DNA of 64,000 nt from Flavobacterium sp. HSC-61S13 (GCF_024171535.1 NZ_JALJZV010000014.1:31965-95964), one strand, 5' to 3'; positions 25,197-34,308 are shown, counted from the first letter of the stretch. Notes: generated from the sequence alone by a model not told the origin. Made by a program: numbers and translations.

Positions 25197-26057
25197 ATGG
25201 AGCAAGTTGTTACAAAAGATGGAATCCATCTACTGGGCATTAAAAAAGGAGTATGCCAAGAATTCCTATTAACTGTTCATTTTTCGGACTATACCGTTTT
25301 CCTAATCAAAGATGGTAAAGGTACTTTTTATGCAGATAGTAATTCCTTCCCTTTTTCAGGTCCCGTACTGTTATTTGCAACACCGATGCAAGGTTTATCG
25401 ATAGCGTCTGAAGGGGAGCTGGAGTTTTTTACCTTACAGTTTCATTCAGATTTTTACTGTATAGAAACCCATCGTGAAGAGGTGGCTTGTAATGGACTCC
25501 TATTTAATTCTATTTATATAGATCCTACAGTACGTATTTCGTCGATCGAATGGGGTGTTTTTGAGCAACTAATTACTCAAATGCAGCAAGAGATCAGAGC
25601 TGTTGAATCAACGGAGATCGTATTGCGAGCATACCTGCAATTGATACTAGCAAAATCGAGTAGTATTAAAATAAAACTCGAACAAAGAGAATCCCTGTAT
25701 CGAATGAAAGATGAAAAAATGGAACGATTTCGCGATTTATTGAATCAACATTTTCTCCGTCTTCATCGACCTATGGATTATGCGAACTTGTTAGATATTT
25801 CTGCTAATTTACTGACTAAAAAAGCCGTAAAATATTTTGGTAAATCGCCTTCTCAATTGATTCAAGAGCGTTTGATACTCGAAGCCAAAAAGAAATTACA
25901 CCTGACTACGAGTAGTATTAAAGAGATCGCTTTTCAAATGGAATTCTCGGATCAATATTATTTTAGTCGATTTTTTAAAAAACACACCCTAGTTTCGCCT
26001 CAAGAATTTCGAAATCGGGCAGGAATTTCCGAAGTGGCATATTTGTCTAAGGAATAG
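25197..26057 (+). CDS. AraC-family transcriptional regulator
   Basis: 286 residues. The N-terminal half is a cupin-type sensing region (DYTVFLIKDGKGTFY, GPVLLFATP), the C-terminal ~100 residues two HTH motifs (MDYANLLDISANLLTKKAVK, SIKEIAFQMEFSDQYYFSRF, ending SPQEFRNR). The next gene on the same strand, 152 bases on, encodes a DUF417 protein and is the likely target. The pairing recalls E. coli rclR with rclC, though RclR's active cysteines were not identified here. Confidence 0.85.
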   Translation: MEQVVTKDGIHLLGIKKGVCQEFLLTVHFSDYTVFLIKDGKGTFYADSNSFPFSGPVLLFATPMQGLSIASEGELEFFTLQFHSDFYCIETHREEVACNGLLFNSIYIDPTVRISSIEWGVFEQLITQMQQEIRAVESTEIVLRAYLQLILAKSSSIKIKLEQRESLYRMKDEKMERFRDLLNQHFLRLHRPMDYANLLDISANLLTKKAVKYFGKSPSQLIQERLILEAKKKLHLTTSSIKEIAFQMEFSDQYYFSRFFKKHTLVSPQEFRNRAGISEVAYLSKE

Positions 26058-26209
26058 GCATTTTCGTCCATGTTCTACTGGCGGTATATCGGCTAAATTT
26101 GTAGGCTCATATTCAATTTGTTGTTCAACGCAGTTTTCAAAACTAGTTTTTTATGACTAATAAGAAAGCTATTTGCTGATGTAACTATTGAAAAAATCAA
26201 ATTTTCATT

Positions 26210-26791
26210 ATGATACTAAAGATTATTACCCAGTTAGCAGGGTTGCAAAAGTCGTTTATCAACCTGCTTAGAATAGCTGTTTTTGTGGTTATGGTATGGA
26301 TTGGCGGTTTAAAAGCTTTTCATTATGAAGCTGATGGGATCATTCCGTTTGTCGCAAATAGTCCCGTGATGAGCTTCTTCTTAAACAAGCCTGCTCCCGA
26401 GTACCAAGAATACAAAAATCCAGAAGGTAAAGAAGTGGCTGAAAATATAGCTTGGCATCGCGACAACGGTACTTATACTTTTTCCTATGTGCTTGGAACT
26501 GTAATTGTTTTGATAGGATTTTTGGTTTTGTCCGGAATTGGTTTTCCAAAAATAGGATTAATCGGAGGACTCTTGACCTTTGGGATGTCGTTGGTAACCC
26601 TATCTTTTTTAATAACCACACCCGAAGTCTATGTACCTAATTTGGGAGGAGATTTTCCAACGGAGCATTTTGGTTTCCCTTTCCTATCTGGAGCGGGGCG
26701 CTTGGTATTAAAAGATGTGATTATGATGATCGGTGGACTGATTTGTGCTTCCGAAAGTGCGCAACGTCTACTTCAAAATAAATCGCGATAG
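26210..26791 (+). CDS. DUF417 (YkgB/RclC-like) inner-membrane protein
   Basis: 193 residues with four hydrophobic segments. Family marks are VVMVWIGGLKAFHYEADGI, PFVANSPVMSFF, and the late stretch FLSGAGRLVLKDVIMMIGGL. E. coli RclC of this family belongs to the reactive-chlorine resistance operon; its biochemical role is unclear. The AraC gene just upstream could control it. A strong terminator follows. Confidence 0.85.
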   Translation: MILKIITQLAGLQKSFINLLRIAVFVVMVWIGGLKAFHYEADGIIPFVANSPVMSFFLNKPAPEYQEYKNPEGKEVAENIAWHRDNGTYTFSYVLGTVIVLIGFLVLSGIGFPKIGLIGGLLTFGMSLVTLSFLITTPEVYVPNLGGDFPTEHFGFPFLSGAGRLVLKDVIMMIGGLICASESAQRLLQNKSR

Positions 26792-26815
26792 CATTTCGTA
26801 AATACTACGGTATAT

Positions 26816-26858
26816 AAAGAAAGGATTTTTGACTGTCAAAGTCGAGAATCCTTTCTTT
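26816..26858. terminator. Terminator between DUF417 and the convergent flavoprotein gene
   Basis: Perfect 12-bp stem AAAGAAAGGATT (26816-26827) with AATCCTTTCTTT (26847-26858). A/T-rich ends let it act in both directions for the two converging genes. Confidence 0.75.
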
Positions 26859-26863
26859 GTTTA

Positions 26864-27577
26864 TTAGAGACCTTTTTTACCTAGTGACCAAAAGGGTTGA
26901 GAAAATATGTTGTGCGATGAAATTCCTTTTTGCTTGAGAAGCATCATGGTCTGTTGTATGGTTTTGGCATTGCCAATCAGGTAAAAATGTGTTTTTGCAA
27001 CACTGATAAAATACTGTTCAAAAAATAAGTTTAAACCTTGTTCTATCTGACCTTTTCGTACACTGATTACCGGTTTAAATAACTCCGTAATGGTGGAGGT
27101 ATTGATAGGATTGTTTTCGGTAATTACATAACACGGTTGTTGTATACTCTCGTATTCATGGATCATATTTAGTGCAAATCCCAATCCCGTTTCATCGGTT
27201 ACGACTACGTGCATATCTGCTACTCCTTGTAGGGGAGAACGGCCTCGTGGAATCACCATTTTTAGCCGATCACCGATCTTAAGGTGCTCGATATAATCAT
27301 TGCCTAATGTACCGCTATGTAGGTGGAACAGTATATAAAAACAATCGGGCTGGTCTTTTATGGTGATAGGTGTATAATTTCTAAATTCCGTATCGCTGAC
27401 TCGGATACTGATTGCATCACCAAATTTACAATTGGGCATGGGGGTCAGTGATTTCAATTCTATTTTTAGCAATTCGGCATTCCACGGTTCTATCGCTACA
27501 ACAGTACATTCAAAGTATAAGCTTTTCAACAAACTTTCCATGGCATTGGCCATCCATTTAGGCATTTTTGACATCAT
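26864..27577 (-). CDS. Siderophore-interacting-protein-type FAD/NAD(P)H oxidoreductase
   Basis: 237 residues. The FAD domain shows RNYTPITI (FAD-binding RxYTP motif) and LHSGTLGNDYIEHLKIGDRL, PRGRSPL; the second half is an NAD(P)H domain with DETGLGFAL. This is the layout of ViuB/YqjH-like proteins, which reduce ferric siderophores in the cytoplasm to release iron. It is shorter than ViuB. Start choice among Met1, Met2 and Met5 is unsure. An AraC regulator lies 91 bases upstream on the same strand. Confidence 0.8.
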   Translation of the reverse strand: MMSKMPKWMANAMESLLKSLYFECTVVAIEPWNAELLKIELKSLTPMPNCKFGDAISIRVSDTEFRNYTPITIKDQPDCFYILFHLHSGTLGNDYIEHLKIGDRLKMVIPRGRSPLQGVADMHVVVTDETGLGFALNMIHEYESIQQPCYVITENNPINTSTITELFKPVISVRKGQIEQGLNLFFEQYFISVAKTHFYLIGNAKTIQQTMMLLKQKGISSHNIFSQPFWSLGKKGL

Positions 27578-27668
27578 TTACAATTTGATGGGTCGATTGA
27601 TTATTTCCACCCAGATTTCAATTGTAAAATAACGGAACAGGCCTTATTTAGACAAGGTATAAATAACG

Positions 27669-28556
27669 TTAATAGTTGGACGATTCGCGGTATCTCTTTC
27701 GAAAGGTAGTAGGGGATTCAGCTGTGGTTTTATGAAACAGGCGCGAAAAATATCTGTGATCGTGAAAACCCAAGTCGTAAGCGATTTCCTTAATGGAGTT
27801 ATCGGTATAAAACAGCAATCTTTTTGCTTCGATAAAAACCTCTTGTTGAATCCAATAGGTTAACGAAAATCCCGTGTTCCCTTTTATACTATCGTTGAGG
27901 TAAGCTGTACTTACATTCAGCATTTTAGCATAGGTTTTCGGTTCTTTGATGGTTTTATAATGTGCTCGTACTAAGGCTCTAAATTGACTGCTGAGTATGC
28001 TCGTTCTATTTTCTGGTATTGCAGGTTGCGCTGTAGAATTTTCAAAATAGAACTGATTAAACAAACTGAGAAAACCTTCTACTAACAGTAGATTGGTAGT
28101 GGGCAAATCACATTGACTTTTTTGGTAGTCGATCGTCTTGTCAATCAGTTTTAGAAAGCTGACCATAATGTCGTTTTGTTCCGGTCTAAGCGCTTTAATA
28201 CTACGGTGCATCAACGATTCTTCAAGCTGGATCTTGTTTTTCGAATTAACCAAGTCCGCGTCGATTGCTAGAGACCAACCCTTAACATTTTTGACATTAT
28301 TGGTGTAATGTACCTGACCTGGAAGTATATAACCCATAGCATTGTCTTCTATCACTATCTCCTTAAAGTCGACAAACATTGAAACGGTTCCTTGCTGTTG
28401 AATATAAAAGATGTAATAGGAATCGCGGTGCGTTAATCGGATCATTTGATGGTCATTTAACGGATCATCATAATTGATTTTATATACTTGGATTCCGATT
28501 TTACTATCGTGTAAATGGTGTAAAGGAATGTTTTTTATTGTTTTTTTTGAAGGCAT
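27669..28556 (-). CDS. AraC-family transcriptional regulator
   Basis: 295 residues: N-terminal cupin region (YYIFYIQQQGTVSMFVDFKE, AMGYILPGQVHYT) and a C-terminal pair of HTH motifs (TYAKMLNVSTAYLNDSIKG; SIKEIAYDLGFHDHRYFSRL; ending SPTTFRKRY). It precedes the siderophore-interacting flavoprotein on the same strand, so it probably controls iron- or redox-related genes including that one. Confidence 0.86.
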   Translation of the reverse strand: MPSKKTIKNIPLHHLHDSKIGIQVYKINYDDPLNDHQMIRLTHRDSYYIFYIQQQGTVSMFVDFKEIVIEDNAMGYILPGQVHYTNNVKNVKGWSLAIDADLVNSKNKIQLEESLMHRSIKALRPEQNDIMVSFLKLIDKTIDYQKSQCDLPTTNLLLVEGFLSLFNQFYFENSTAQPAIPENRTSILSSQFRALVRAHYKTIKEPKTYAKMLNVSTAYLNDSIKGNTGFSLTYWIQQEVFIEAKRLLFYTDNSIKEIAYDLGFHDHRYFSRLFHKTTAESPTTFRKRYRESSNY

Positions 28557-28967
28557 AATAAAAACAGCTATAAAGGTAAAGATAGGGACTATTATCGGAT
28601 TCGTGTATCAAAATCAGAGAAACGAAACCGGGCTTTTTAAATGTAATGGCTAACAAATACGATGGTCTATTTAGGGCATGTTCTCGGCTTTAATTGCATC
28701 AATAGTGTTAATTTTTTATTTTTAACAGTTTGCTTTTGATTGTTTTTTATTTTTTTATTATATTTAATTGATTGAGTTAACTCCTTAATGAAAAAGGGGT
28801 TAGACCAAATAATTCACTTCTAGATGATACTTATACTAAATAGACATCGATCTAAATAGCTTGGCAAACGATTAGCTCCTTCTACTGTTTAAAAGGTTTT
28901 TTTTAAGGGAAAAATAGGGTTTACTAAGGTAAGATAAATCGATTATTCACTTTTAAAATAAACCGAT
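28557..28967. other. AT-rich divergent intergenic region
   Basis: 411 bases between the AraC gene and the T9SS cargo gene, with poly-T tracts around 28720-28770. I see no ORF, RNA gene or clear promoter match; the promoter of the PLD-RHS unit should lie near its right end. Confidence 0.55.
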
Positions 28968-29546
28968 ATGAAAAATATATTTGTATTTTTTTTCTCGACG
29001 ATGCCGTGTTTCTCGCAATGCCCCTGTATCAAATCAGCTGTAATTGGTTTAGGTAAGGAAATGGCTAATAGTCATAATAATCTTGTCGTAGCGATGGATG
29101 ATGTGCATATTCGTGCGGGAGATGCCGTAGCGTTGTACGCCAAAAAAGGTAGTGGAGAATTGCTGTGGTACGCCAAAGGGAAAAGAGTTAATGAAACCTT
29201 GGTTAAACCTTACGAAACCACAGAGTATACCGTAAAATCCGTTATGGAATCCTGTCCAGATGCCTATGATCGTGTTCTTGTTACGGTCGAAGAAGTTTCT
29301 ACTGCTAAAACCCTCACTGTTTTTCCGAATCCAACTTCTAATCAGCTGAGCATAGTGGTAGCGGGTAATTTTATCAGTAAAATTCGCCTCTATGATATGA
29401 ACGGTCGTCAATTAGCGTATTATGATTTTGCTGACTTAACTCAGCAGTATATCATGAAGCTTTCTTCTTTGAATTCAGGGATTTATCTACTCAAAGTTGT
29501 ATTGGTCGGTGGCGATGAAGTAGTCAAAAAGGTCATTAAAAATTGA
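28968..29546 (+). CDS. Small T9SS-secreted protein with Ig-like domain and type A sorting tail
   Basis: 192 residues. A short signal peptide ends near CFSQ; the next residues are CPC. Residues ~40-110 look like an Ig/PKD-like beta domain (VHIRAGDAVALYAKKGSGEL, ETTEYTVKSV). Residues ~120-192 form a T9SS sorting tail (LTVFPNPTSNQLSIVVAG ... NSGIYLLKVVL). It would be exported and attached or released by T9SS. Only four bases separate its stop from the ATG of the PLD-RHS gene, so the two are one operon; it may be a surface partner or carrier of that protein. Confidence 0.75.
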   Translation: MKNIFVFFFSTMPCFSQCPCIKSAVIGLGKEMANSHNNLVVAMDDVHIRAGDAVALYAKKGSGELLWYAKGKRVNETLVKPYETTEYTVKSVMESCPDAYDRVLVTVEEVSTAKTLTVFPNPTSNQLSIVVAGNFISKIRLYDMNGRQLAYYDFADLTQQYIMKLSSLNSGIYLLKVVLVGGDEVVKKVIKN

Positions 29547-29550
29547 AGTG

Positions 29551-32500
29551 ATGAAAGCCTTTATTTTAATTTATATAGTTCTATTGAATGTTAATGCTTG
29601 GGTTTTTTATGGGCAGGATTTGAGAATTAAACACAGCGACTTACCGTTCGCAATACCCGTTGTAGTGAAACCTTCGGATGGTGATAAGATAATCTACCAG
29701 TGGTTAGAAAATGATCAAATTATCGATCAGGCCAACGACTTTGTTTATATCATTCCTCATGATAAGGCGGTAGGGACTTATAGGTATATTCACCAAGTAA
29801 AAGGCGTCGACTGCTCGGAGTGGGTAAGTAGTAATTCTTTTACGGTCGAAATATATCAGGATGAACACGAGAAAGATTATTCTTTAAAACGCCCCATTGA
29901 CGCTAATTTTAGTCCACAAAAAGAATTGATCGGGTATTTAGAAGATCTAAGGACACTTATCGATCAGACCAAGAAACAATTGGATATTTCGATTTACAGT
30001 ATGGATAACTACGATATCTACTTGGCCTTATCAAGAGCCGCAAAACGAGGAGTACAAATAAGAATGTTGTATGAAGGCGCCTTAAAAGATAGAAATCAGC
30101 AATATGGTACGGCTTCGCATCGATTGGAGGAGATTGGAGTAGATGTAAAATATGTCAATAAAACAAACCATCATAAATTTGTAATCGCCGATCAAGAGTT
30201 CTTGATGACTAGCAGTGGTAATTGGAATGCTAAGACCAATTGGCAACATGAAGAAAGTAGTTTGCTTATCACGGATACGGATCTCGTCTTAGAGTATCGT
30301 GCAGAGTTTGAGTTATTGTGGAATCATTCGAGAGAATTTGGTAAGAGTTATACCTACAAAGTGATCAACTCGGATAGTTTGTTGAATCAAGTCCAGGAGA
30401 ATCCCATTGCCAAAGCTTATTTTACTTCATCAAATTATAAAATTTCACACTCGGTCAATCATGGACCTACTTTTTCGAAAAATGGCAATCGACAAGCACT
30501 AGCTGATCAACTTGTTTTAAGGATTCAACAATCCGAAAAATCGATAAAAATTGCAAGTAATTATTTGCGGTCCCGCCCAATCTGTGAGGCTTTAATCGCA
30601 AAGAAACTCGAGAACCCCTCCATCGAAATTAAAGTGTTTACCGATCAGAACGAATATATTACGGATTATAGCAATCAATATCAAATTGCCGAGCGAGATG
30701 CCTGTTACACCCATGCCAATACTCCAGCTAAAAAGAGGGATTGCTTAGAGAAGAATTTTATGTATAGTTATAACTTAATCGAAGCAGGTATTGACCTTCG
30801 ATTTAAGTGTTATTCGTATAAATGGCACTATAGTACAGCAAAGACCATGCATCATAAATATGCGATTTTCGATGATGATGTTGTAGCTGTTGGCAGTTAT
30901 AATTACTCCTATAATTCAGAAACCAATTGCATGGAGAACCTCGTGGTTTTTGATAGAAATGCTTCACCAGCTACAGTAGACCAATATGTCACCAACTTTA
31001 ACGATATCTGGGAATTAGGACGACGCGAAAATTACTATGAGGATCTTTTGGTTCATCTTGCTTCTCCCAGCCGATATGTTCCGTTACTATTTACACCCAT
31101 GTCTTTGGAACACAGGGAATATGCCCATTTAAAGCAACAGTTAGAAAATGCAGTCCCTCTAGTCAAAGATGCGTATTTTAAGCAGCAAGGACAATTTTAC
31201 TCTTCTTACTTCAAAGGGGTTTCTCTACAATACGGAGGAGGTGATCAGCAGATCACAGCAGTTAATGATGAGATCGACGGATTGTTTACCATCGATTATT
31301 CCTATGATAAAAAAAAGAAGTTGGTGTCGATTAATTTCGATTTCCCAATTGGGATTCCATATACAAAAACATTTCAATACGATAATCATAGTAATTTGAT
31401 AGGGGTTAAGACGCCTTATATCAATTTGGATCTGACTTTTGAAAATAAGCAATTAAAGCAGCTCAATACATCAGGTGCTAGTTACCATTGGGCCTACAAG
31501 GGCTTAAACAACAACGAGCGCGAAATATCCTATAGCACAACGACTCGCCCTAATTATTTAGTGAGTACATGGACGAATTTTGATTTCCCCAAATCAGTAA
31601 GGGATTTTGAAGGGCGGAATTTGAACTGGGAGTTTGACGATCAGCATGAATTGATTGCTTTAAACCATACCGATAGGAATCTGCAATACGAAACGACAAG
31701 TACGGGTATGTCAGTCAGAGCTACCGATGGAAATCAAGTCGATTTACAACTTTTTAGCTTGAATAAATATTTAATTACCACCTTGGGTACCGTTGCAACA
31801 ACAGTCAGTTATCACAACCAAGAAACCGGCGATAGTGATCGCAGTCTGGCCATTGATATCCATTCGACTCGTGTAACTAGCGGACCAGGGAGCATGGCAC
31901 ATATAAATTATGTATTAGATCCGTATGGGCGCGTGATTAAAGCTTTTGATTTAACGATTTCTAGAAAACCGTTAACGGGTGAAATCAAGACCATTAAACA
32001 AGGGAGTTTAGAAGAAGTACGTACTTATTCCGCGTGGAATCTTTTGACAGAACAATCCGTGAAGTTTGGCAATAAAGAAATATATCGAGTGAAATATCAA
32101 TATGATGCTTTGTTTAGAATAAAACAATTGGACGAAAGCCTAGGAGGGACCACAGATCAAATAAGATATACGTATACTGCCAAGGGCGAACTGCATCAAG
32201 TAGTTAAAAATGGTTTGGTTTATGAAGAATATAGCTATGATGACTTAGGTAATAGGTTACAGGTCAAGTCAGGAGCAACTTTATATACGTATACAAACAA
32301 TGATTACAATCAAACGACGGGTTATTCGTGGATGCAGTCGGGTATAATGAAACGTAAGAAATTCAAATACAACTTAGCGGGACAATTGCAAAGCCATAGT
32401 AATATAACGAACAATACGCTTACGTCTAGCAGACAATATGATTATGATGTTTGGGGCAATTTAAAGGAGGTAGCTTGGGCTGCTCAAAAGCGCACTTACT

Positions 32501-33273
32501 ATTATGATGTTTTTAATAGAGCAACAGTGACCTATCAAAATAGCGTTGCCAAGCATAAGTTTGTATATGGTATTGCGAATGTTCCCCTTGCAATGCTCAA
32601 TGAAAACGATCGTATTATCAGTACTTATTTGTATAGCGATCAGCATACACCCGTATTGATGCGCAAAGGAAGTCGAGACTATTATTTGATTACGGATATC
32701 CGAGGATCATTGCGCATGGTGGTTCAGCTTGATAATGGTGAAATTCAGCAAGAAATCACTTACGACGCCTTTGGTAAAATAATTACTGATACGCATCCCG
32801 GTTTTACGCCTTTTGGTTTTACAGCTGGCTTGTATGATTATAGAACGGGCTTAGTTCGATTGGGTTTCAGAGATTACTTTGCGGAGATGGGCAGCTGGAC
32901 AACAGAAAATCCACTGGGCTTTTTGAGTGGACATTTTAATGACTATATCTATGCTTTAAATGATCCAATTAATTACAAAACTGCTGGGATACAAACCCGA
33001 TATATTCACAAGTCAACCGATGGCATACATTCCAATTGGAATTCATTATTAACCCTTGTAATGGGAACAGCGGGAAAGGGAATGATTTGGGACGGTTTAG
33101 AATCTTTATGGGTTAAAGATCAACTGTCTTTTGACGGAAAAACCGCTCGAAATATGAAAAATAAAATTTACCCCATGACAGGAAATCCGGCTATGCACCA
33201 AAAGATCCATGCGTTTTACCAATCCAAATTTACTTACGAAATACCTTATACTATTTTCAATTGGGTGCAGTAG
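29551..33273 (+). CDS. Secreted phospholipase D-like / RHS-repeat fusion protein
   Basis: 1240 residues from the ATG at 29551 (a GTG one codon earlier is possible); residue numbers below count from the GTG. After a signal peptide (cut near YGQ) and an Ig-like segment (~25-105), residues ~125-470 hold two HKD motifs of the phospholipase D/nuclease superfamily: His208-Lys210-Asp215 (HHKFVIAD) and His435-Lys437-Asp442 (HHKYAIFD). So a complete two-lobe active site is present. From ~540 come RHS/YD repeats (YDDLGNRL, YDVWGNLKEV) and an RHS-associated core (TYDAFGKI, LYDYRTGLVRLGFRDY, NPLGFLSG, ALNDPINY) to ~1144. A tail of ~97 residues is unrecognised. The usual DPxGL after the core is missing. 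It could be a surface or released nuclease/lipase, or a polymorphic toxin. No immunity-like gene follows on the plus strand. Confidence 0.82.
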   Translation: MKAFILIYIVLLNVNAWVFYGQDLRIKHSDLPFAIPVVVKPSDGDKIIYQWLENDQIIDQANDFVYIIPHDKAVGTYRYIHQVKGVDCSEWVSSNSFTVEIYQDEHEKDYSLKRPIDANFSPQKELIGYLEDLRTLIDQTKKQLDISIYSMDNYDIYLALSRAAKRGVQIRMLYEGALKDRNQQYGTASHRLEEIGVDVKYVNKTNHHKFVIADQEFLMTSSGNWNAKTNWQHEESSLLITDTDLVLEYRAEFELLWNHSREFGKSYTYKVINSDSLLNQVQENPIAKAYFTSSNYKISHSVNHGPTFSKNGNRQALADQLVLRIQQSEKSIKIASNYLRSRPICEALIAKKLENPSIEIKVFTDQNEYITDYSNQYQIAERDACYTHANTPAKKRDCLEKNFMYSYNLIEAGIDLRFKCYSYKWHYSTAKTMHHKYAIFDDDVVAVGSYNYSYNSETNCMENLVVFDRNASPATVDQYVTNFNDIWELGRRENYYEDLLVHLASPSRYVPLLFTPMSLEHREYAHLKQQLENAVPLVKDAYFKQQGQFYSSYFKGVSLQYGGGDQQITAVNDEIDGLFTIDYSYDKKKKLVSINFDFPIGIPYTKTFQYDNHSNLIGVKTPYINLDLTFENKQLKQLNTSGASYHWAYKGLNNNEREISYSTTTRPNYLVSTWTNFDFPKSVRDFEGRNLNWEFDDQHELIALNHTDRNLQYETTSTGMSVRATDGNQVDLQLFSLNKYLITTLGTVATTVSYHNQETGDSDRSLAIDIHSTRVTSGPGSMAHINYVLDPYGRVIKAFDLTISRKPLTGEIKTIKQGSLEEVRTYSAWNLLTEQSVKFGNKEIYRVKYQYDALFRIKQLDESLGGTTDQIRYTYTAKGELHQVVKNGLVYEEYSYDDLGNRLQVKSGATLYTYTNNDYNQTTGYSWMQSGIMKRKKFKYNLAGQLQSHSNITNNTLTSSRQYDYDVWGNLKEVAWAAQKRTYYYDVFNRATVTYQNSVAKHKFVYGIANVPLAMLNENDRIISTYLYSDQHTPVLMRKGSRDYYLITDIRGSLRMVVQLDNGEIQQEITYDAFGKIITDTHPGFTPFGFTAGLYDYRTGLVRLGFRDYFAEMGSWTTENPLGFLSGHFNDYIYALNDPINYKTAGIQTRYIHKSTDGIHSNWNSLLTLVMGTAGKGMIWDGLESLWVKDQLSFDGKTARNMKNKIYPMTGNPAMHQKIHAFYQSKFTYEIPYTIFNWVQ

Positions 33274-33375
33274 TCATTGCCTACTGTATCCAGCGTATGC
33301 TAAACTTAAGTATAATTCGGTATGATCAAAACGAATAAGCGATTATGGATTTTTGCGCTTAGGGCCTTTTTATTA

Positions 33376-33416
33376 AAAACAAAAATGCCACTAAACCAGA
33401 TGGCTTAGCGGCATTT
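33376..33416. terminator. Terminator between convergent PLD-RHS and barrel genes
   Basis: Hairpin AAAAATGCC-a-CTAA with TTAG-c-GGCATTTTTT, one mismatch inside the stem, with A and T tails on the two sides. It ends both converging transcripts. Confidence 0.8.
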
Positions 33417-33433
33417 TTTATTGATGATGTTAG

Positions 33434-33922
33434 TTAGAATCTATAACGTACACTTACGCCAAAATCAGGTTCCAAACCATCTCTGTAATCGTCGTTAAAA
33501 TACAGTTCTGGACGGAAATCTAAGGAAATTTGTAGTGGAATATCAAAATTGTACTCAATACCGATATTACCCGTTACCAATCCAAAAGAACCGCTATCGG
33601 TGTGTTTATGGTAATTTCCTTTGTAGTTCCAACTACCTATACCAGCTCCAACTCCAGCATACCAATTAAAACCACCCTCGATATTCCAAACCCATTCGTA
33701 AAGACCAACAACTTTAAAAGCTTTATAGTCATGATTACTTCTCCATCCTAAATCAAATTCCAAACGATTGTTTTTTTGAACAGCACGTTGGTAAGAAATT
33801 TCTGCTCCAAAGCCGTCGTTATCTCCAATACGTAAACCCAAAGCATTTTTAGCATTGATTTGAGCTTGTGATGTTAATACCCCTCCCAGAGCCAAAATTG
33901 CAGTTAAAATTATTTTTTTCAT
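33434..33922 (-). CDS. Small outer-membrane beta-barrel protein
   Basis: 162 residues from the ATG at 33922 (the frame continues to a TTG at 33928). Signal peptide MKKIILTAILALGGVLTSQA. Alternating hydrophobic strands with Gly and aromatic residues (GLRIGDNDGFGAEISYQRAV, NWYAGVGAGIGSWNYK) and a C-terminal aromatic residue (VSVRYRF) are typical of an eight-stranded OmpX/OmpA-like barrel. No function can be assigned. Confidence 0.78.
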   Translation of the reverse strand: MKKIILTAILALGGVLTSQAQINAKNALGLRIGDNDGFGAEISYQRAVQKNNRLEFDLGWRSNHDYKAFKVVGLYEWVWNIEGGFNWYAGVGAGIGSWNYKGNYHKHTDSGSFGLVTGNIGIEYNFDIPLQISLDFRPELYFNDDYRDGLEPDFGVSVRYRF

Positions 33923-34146
33923 AGTCAAATATTTTGCTTCAAAAGTAACGGTTTCTTACGATTTTTTCAAACTTATTATCAGTTTGTGCACTTATGGGAA
34001 AAAATCTGAGATATGTATTTTGATCGAGTTCGTATGGTTGATTTTTTATAGGTTATTTAGTGAAATAAAGTAATTTATGTTTAAAACTATCGTTGTTAAA
34101 TAATTGCTATAATTCTGTTTGTGACTTTTTGTATAAGATATTATTC

Positions 34147-34154
34147 TATATTTG
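34147..34154 (+). promoter_or_regulatory. -7-like promoter element of the NhaC/MetT transcript
   Basis: TATATTTG matches TAnnTTTG; TTTG elements lie at 34118 and 34128, with gaps of 25 and 15 bases, neither ideal. Transcription would start just before the structured leader. Confidence 0.45.
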
Positions 34155-34157
34155 CCC

Positions 34158-34308
34158 CATTATTAAGAATTTCACCTCGGTGAAATAGCAACCTGCCTCA
34201 ACACGCAAGGTGCTGCAATGGATAAGCCAAGCAATTGGAAAAAAGGTTGATGCTACTTCAGGTTTTTATATCAATGCTTTTAATAATTATTTTAAAACGA
34301 AATTTGAT
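34158..34308 (+). ncRNA. Structured leader RNA, candidate SAM-I-like riboswitch variant
   Basis: The leader has a strong hairpin ATTTCACC/GGTGAAAT (34169-34186), then AGCAACCTGCC ... GCAAGGTGCT (34187-34214). This second element reproduces the P3 region of SAM-I riboswitches. AACCTG (34190-34195) can instead pair with CAGGTT (34259-34264), which is followed by TTTTAT, a terminator-like choice; it can also pair with GGTTGATGCT. The 5' half typical of SAM-I (GAGGGA, GGCCC, kink-turn) is missing and replaced by the first hairpin. The downstream gene belongs to the family that includes MetT methionine carriers, which suits SAM control. Identity is inferred. Confidence 0.45.

Noticed and set aside
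29551..33273. PLD-RHS gene as a mobile-element recombinase or transposon
   Set aside because: It has a signal peptide, HKD motifs and RHS repeats but no integrase features, no flanking repeats and no neighbouring mobile genes.
34210..34308. N-terminal extension of the NhaC/MetT frame (MLQWISQAIGKK...)
   Set aside because: These codons fall in the structured leader and do not resemble the family; the ATG at 34309 starts the hydrophobic, conserved part.
34158..34308. Leader read as a cobalamin riboswitch because of ACCTGCC
   Set aside because: The other B12 blocks are missing, and the gene family points to methionine rather than cobalamin.
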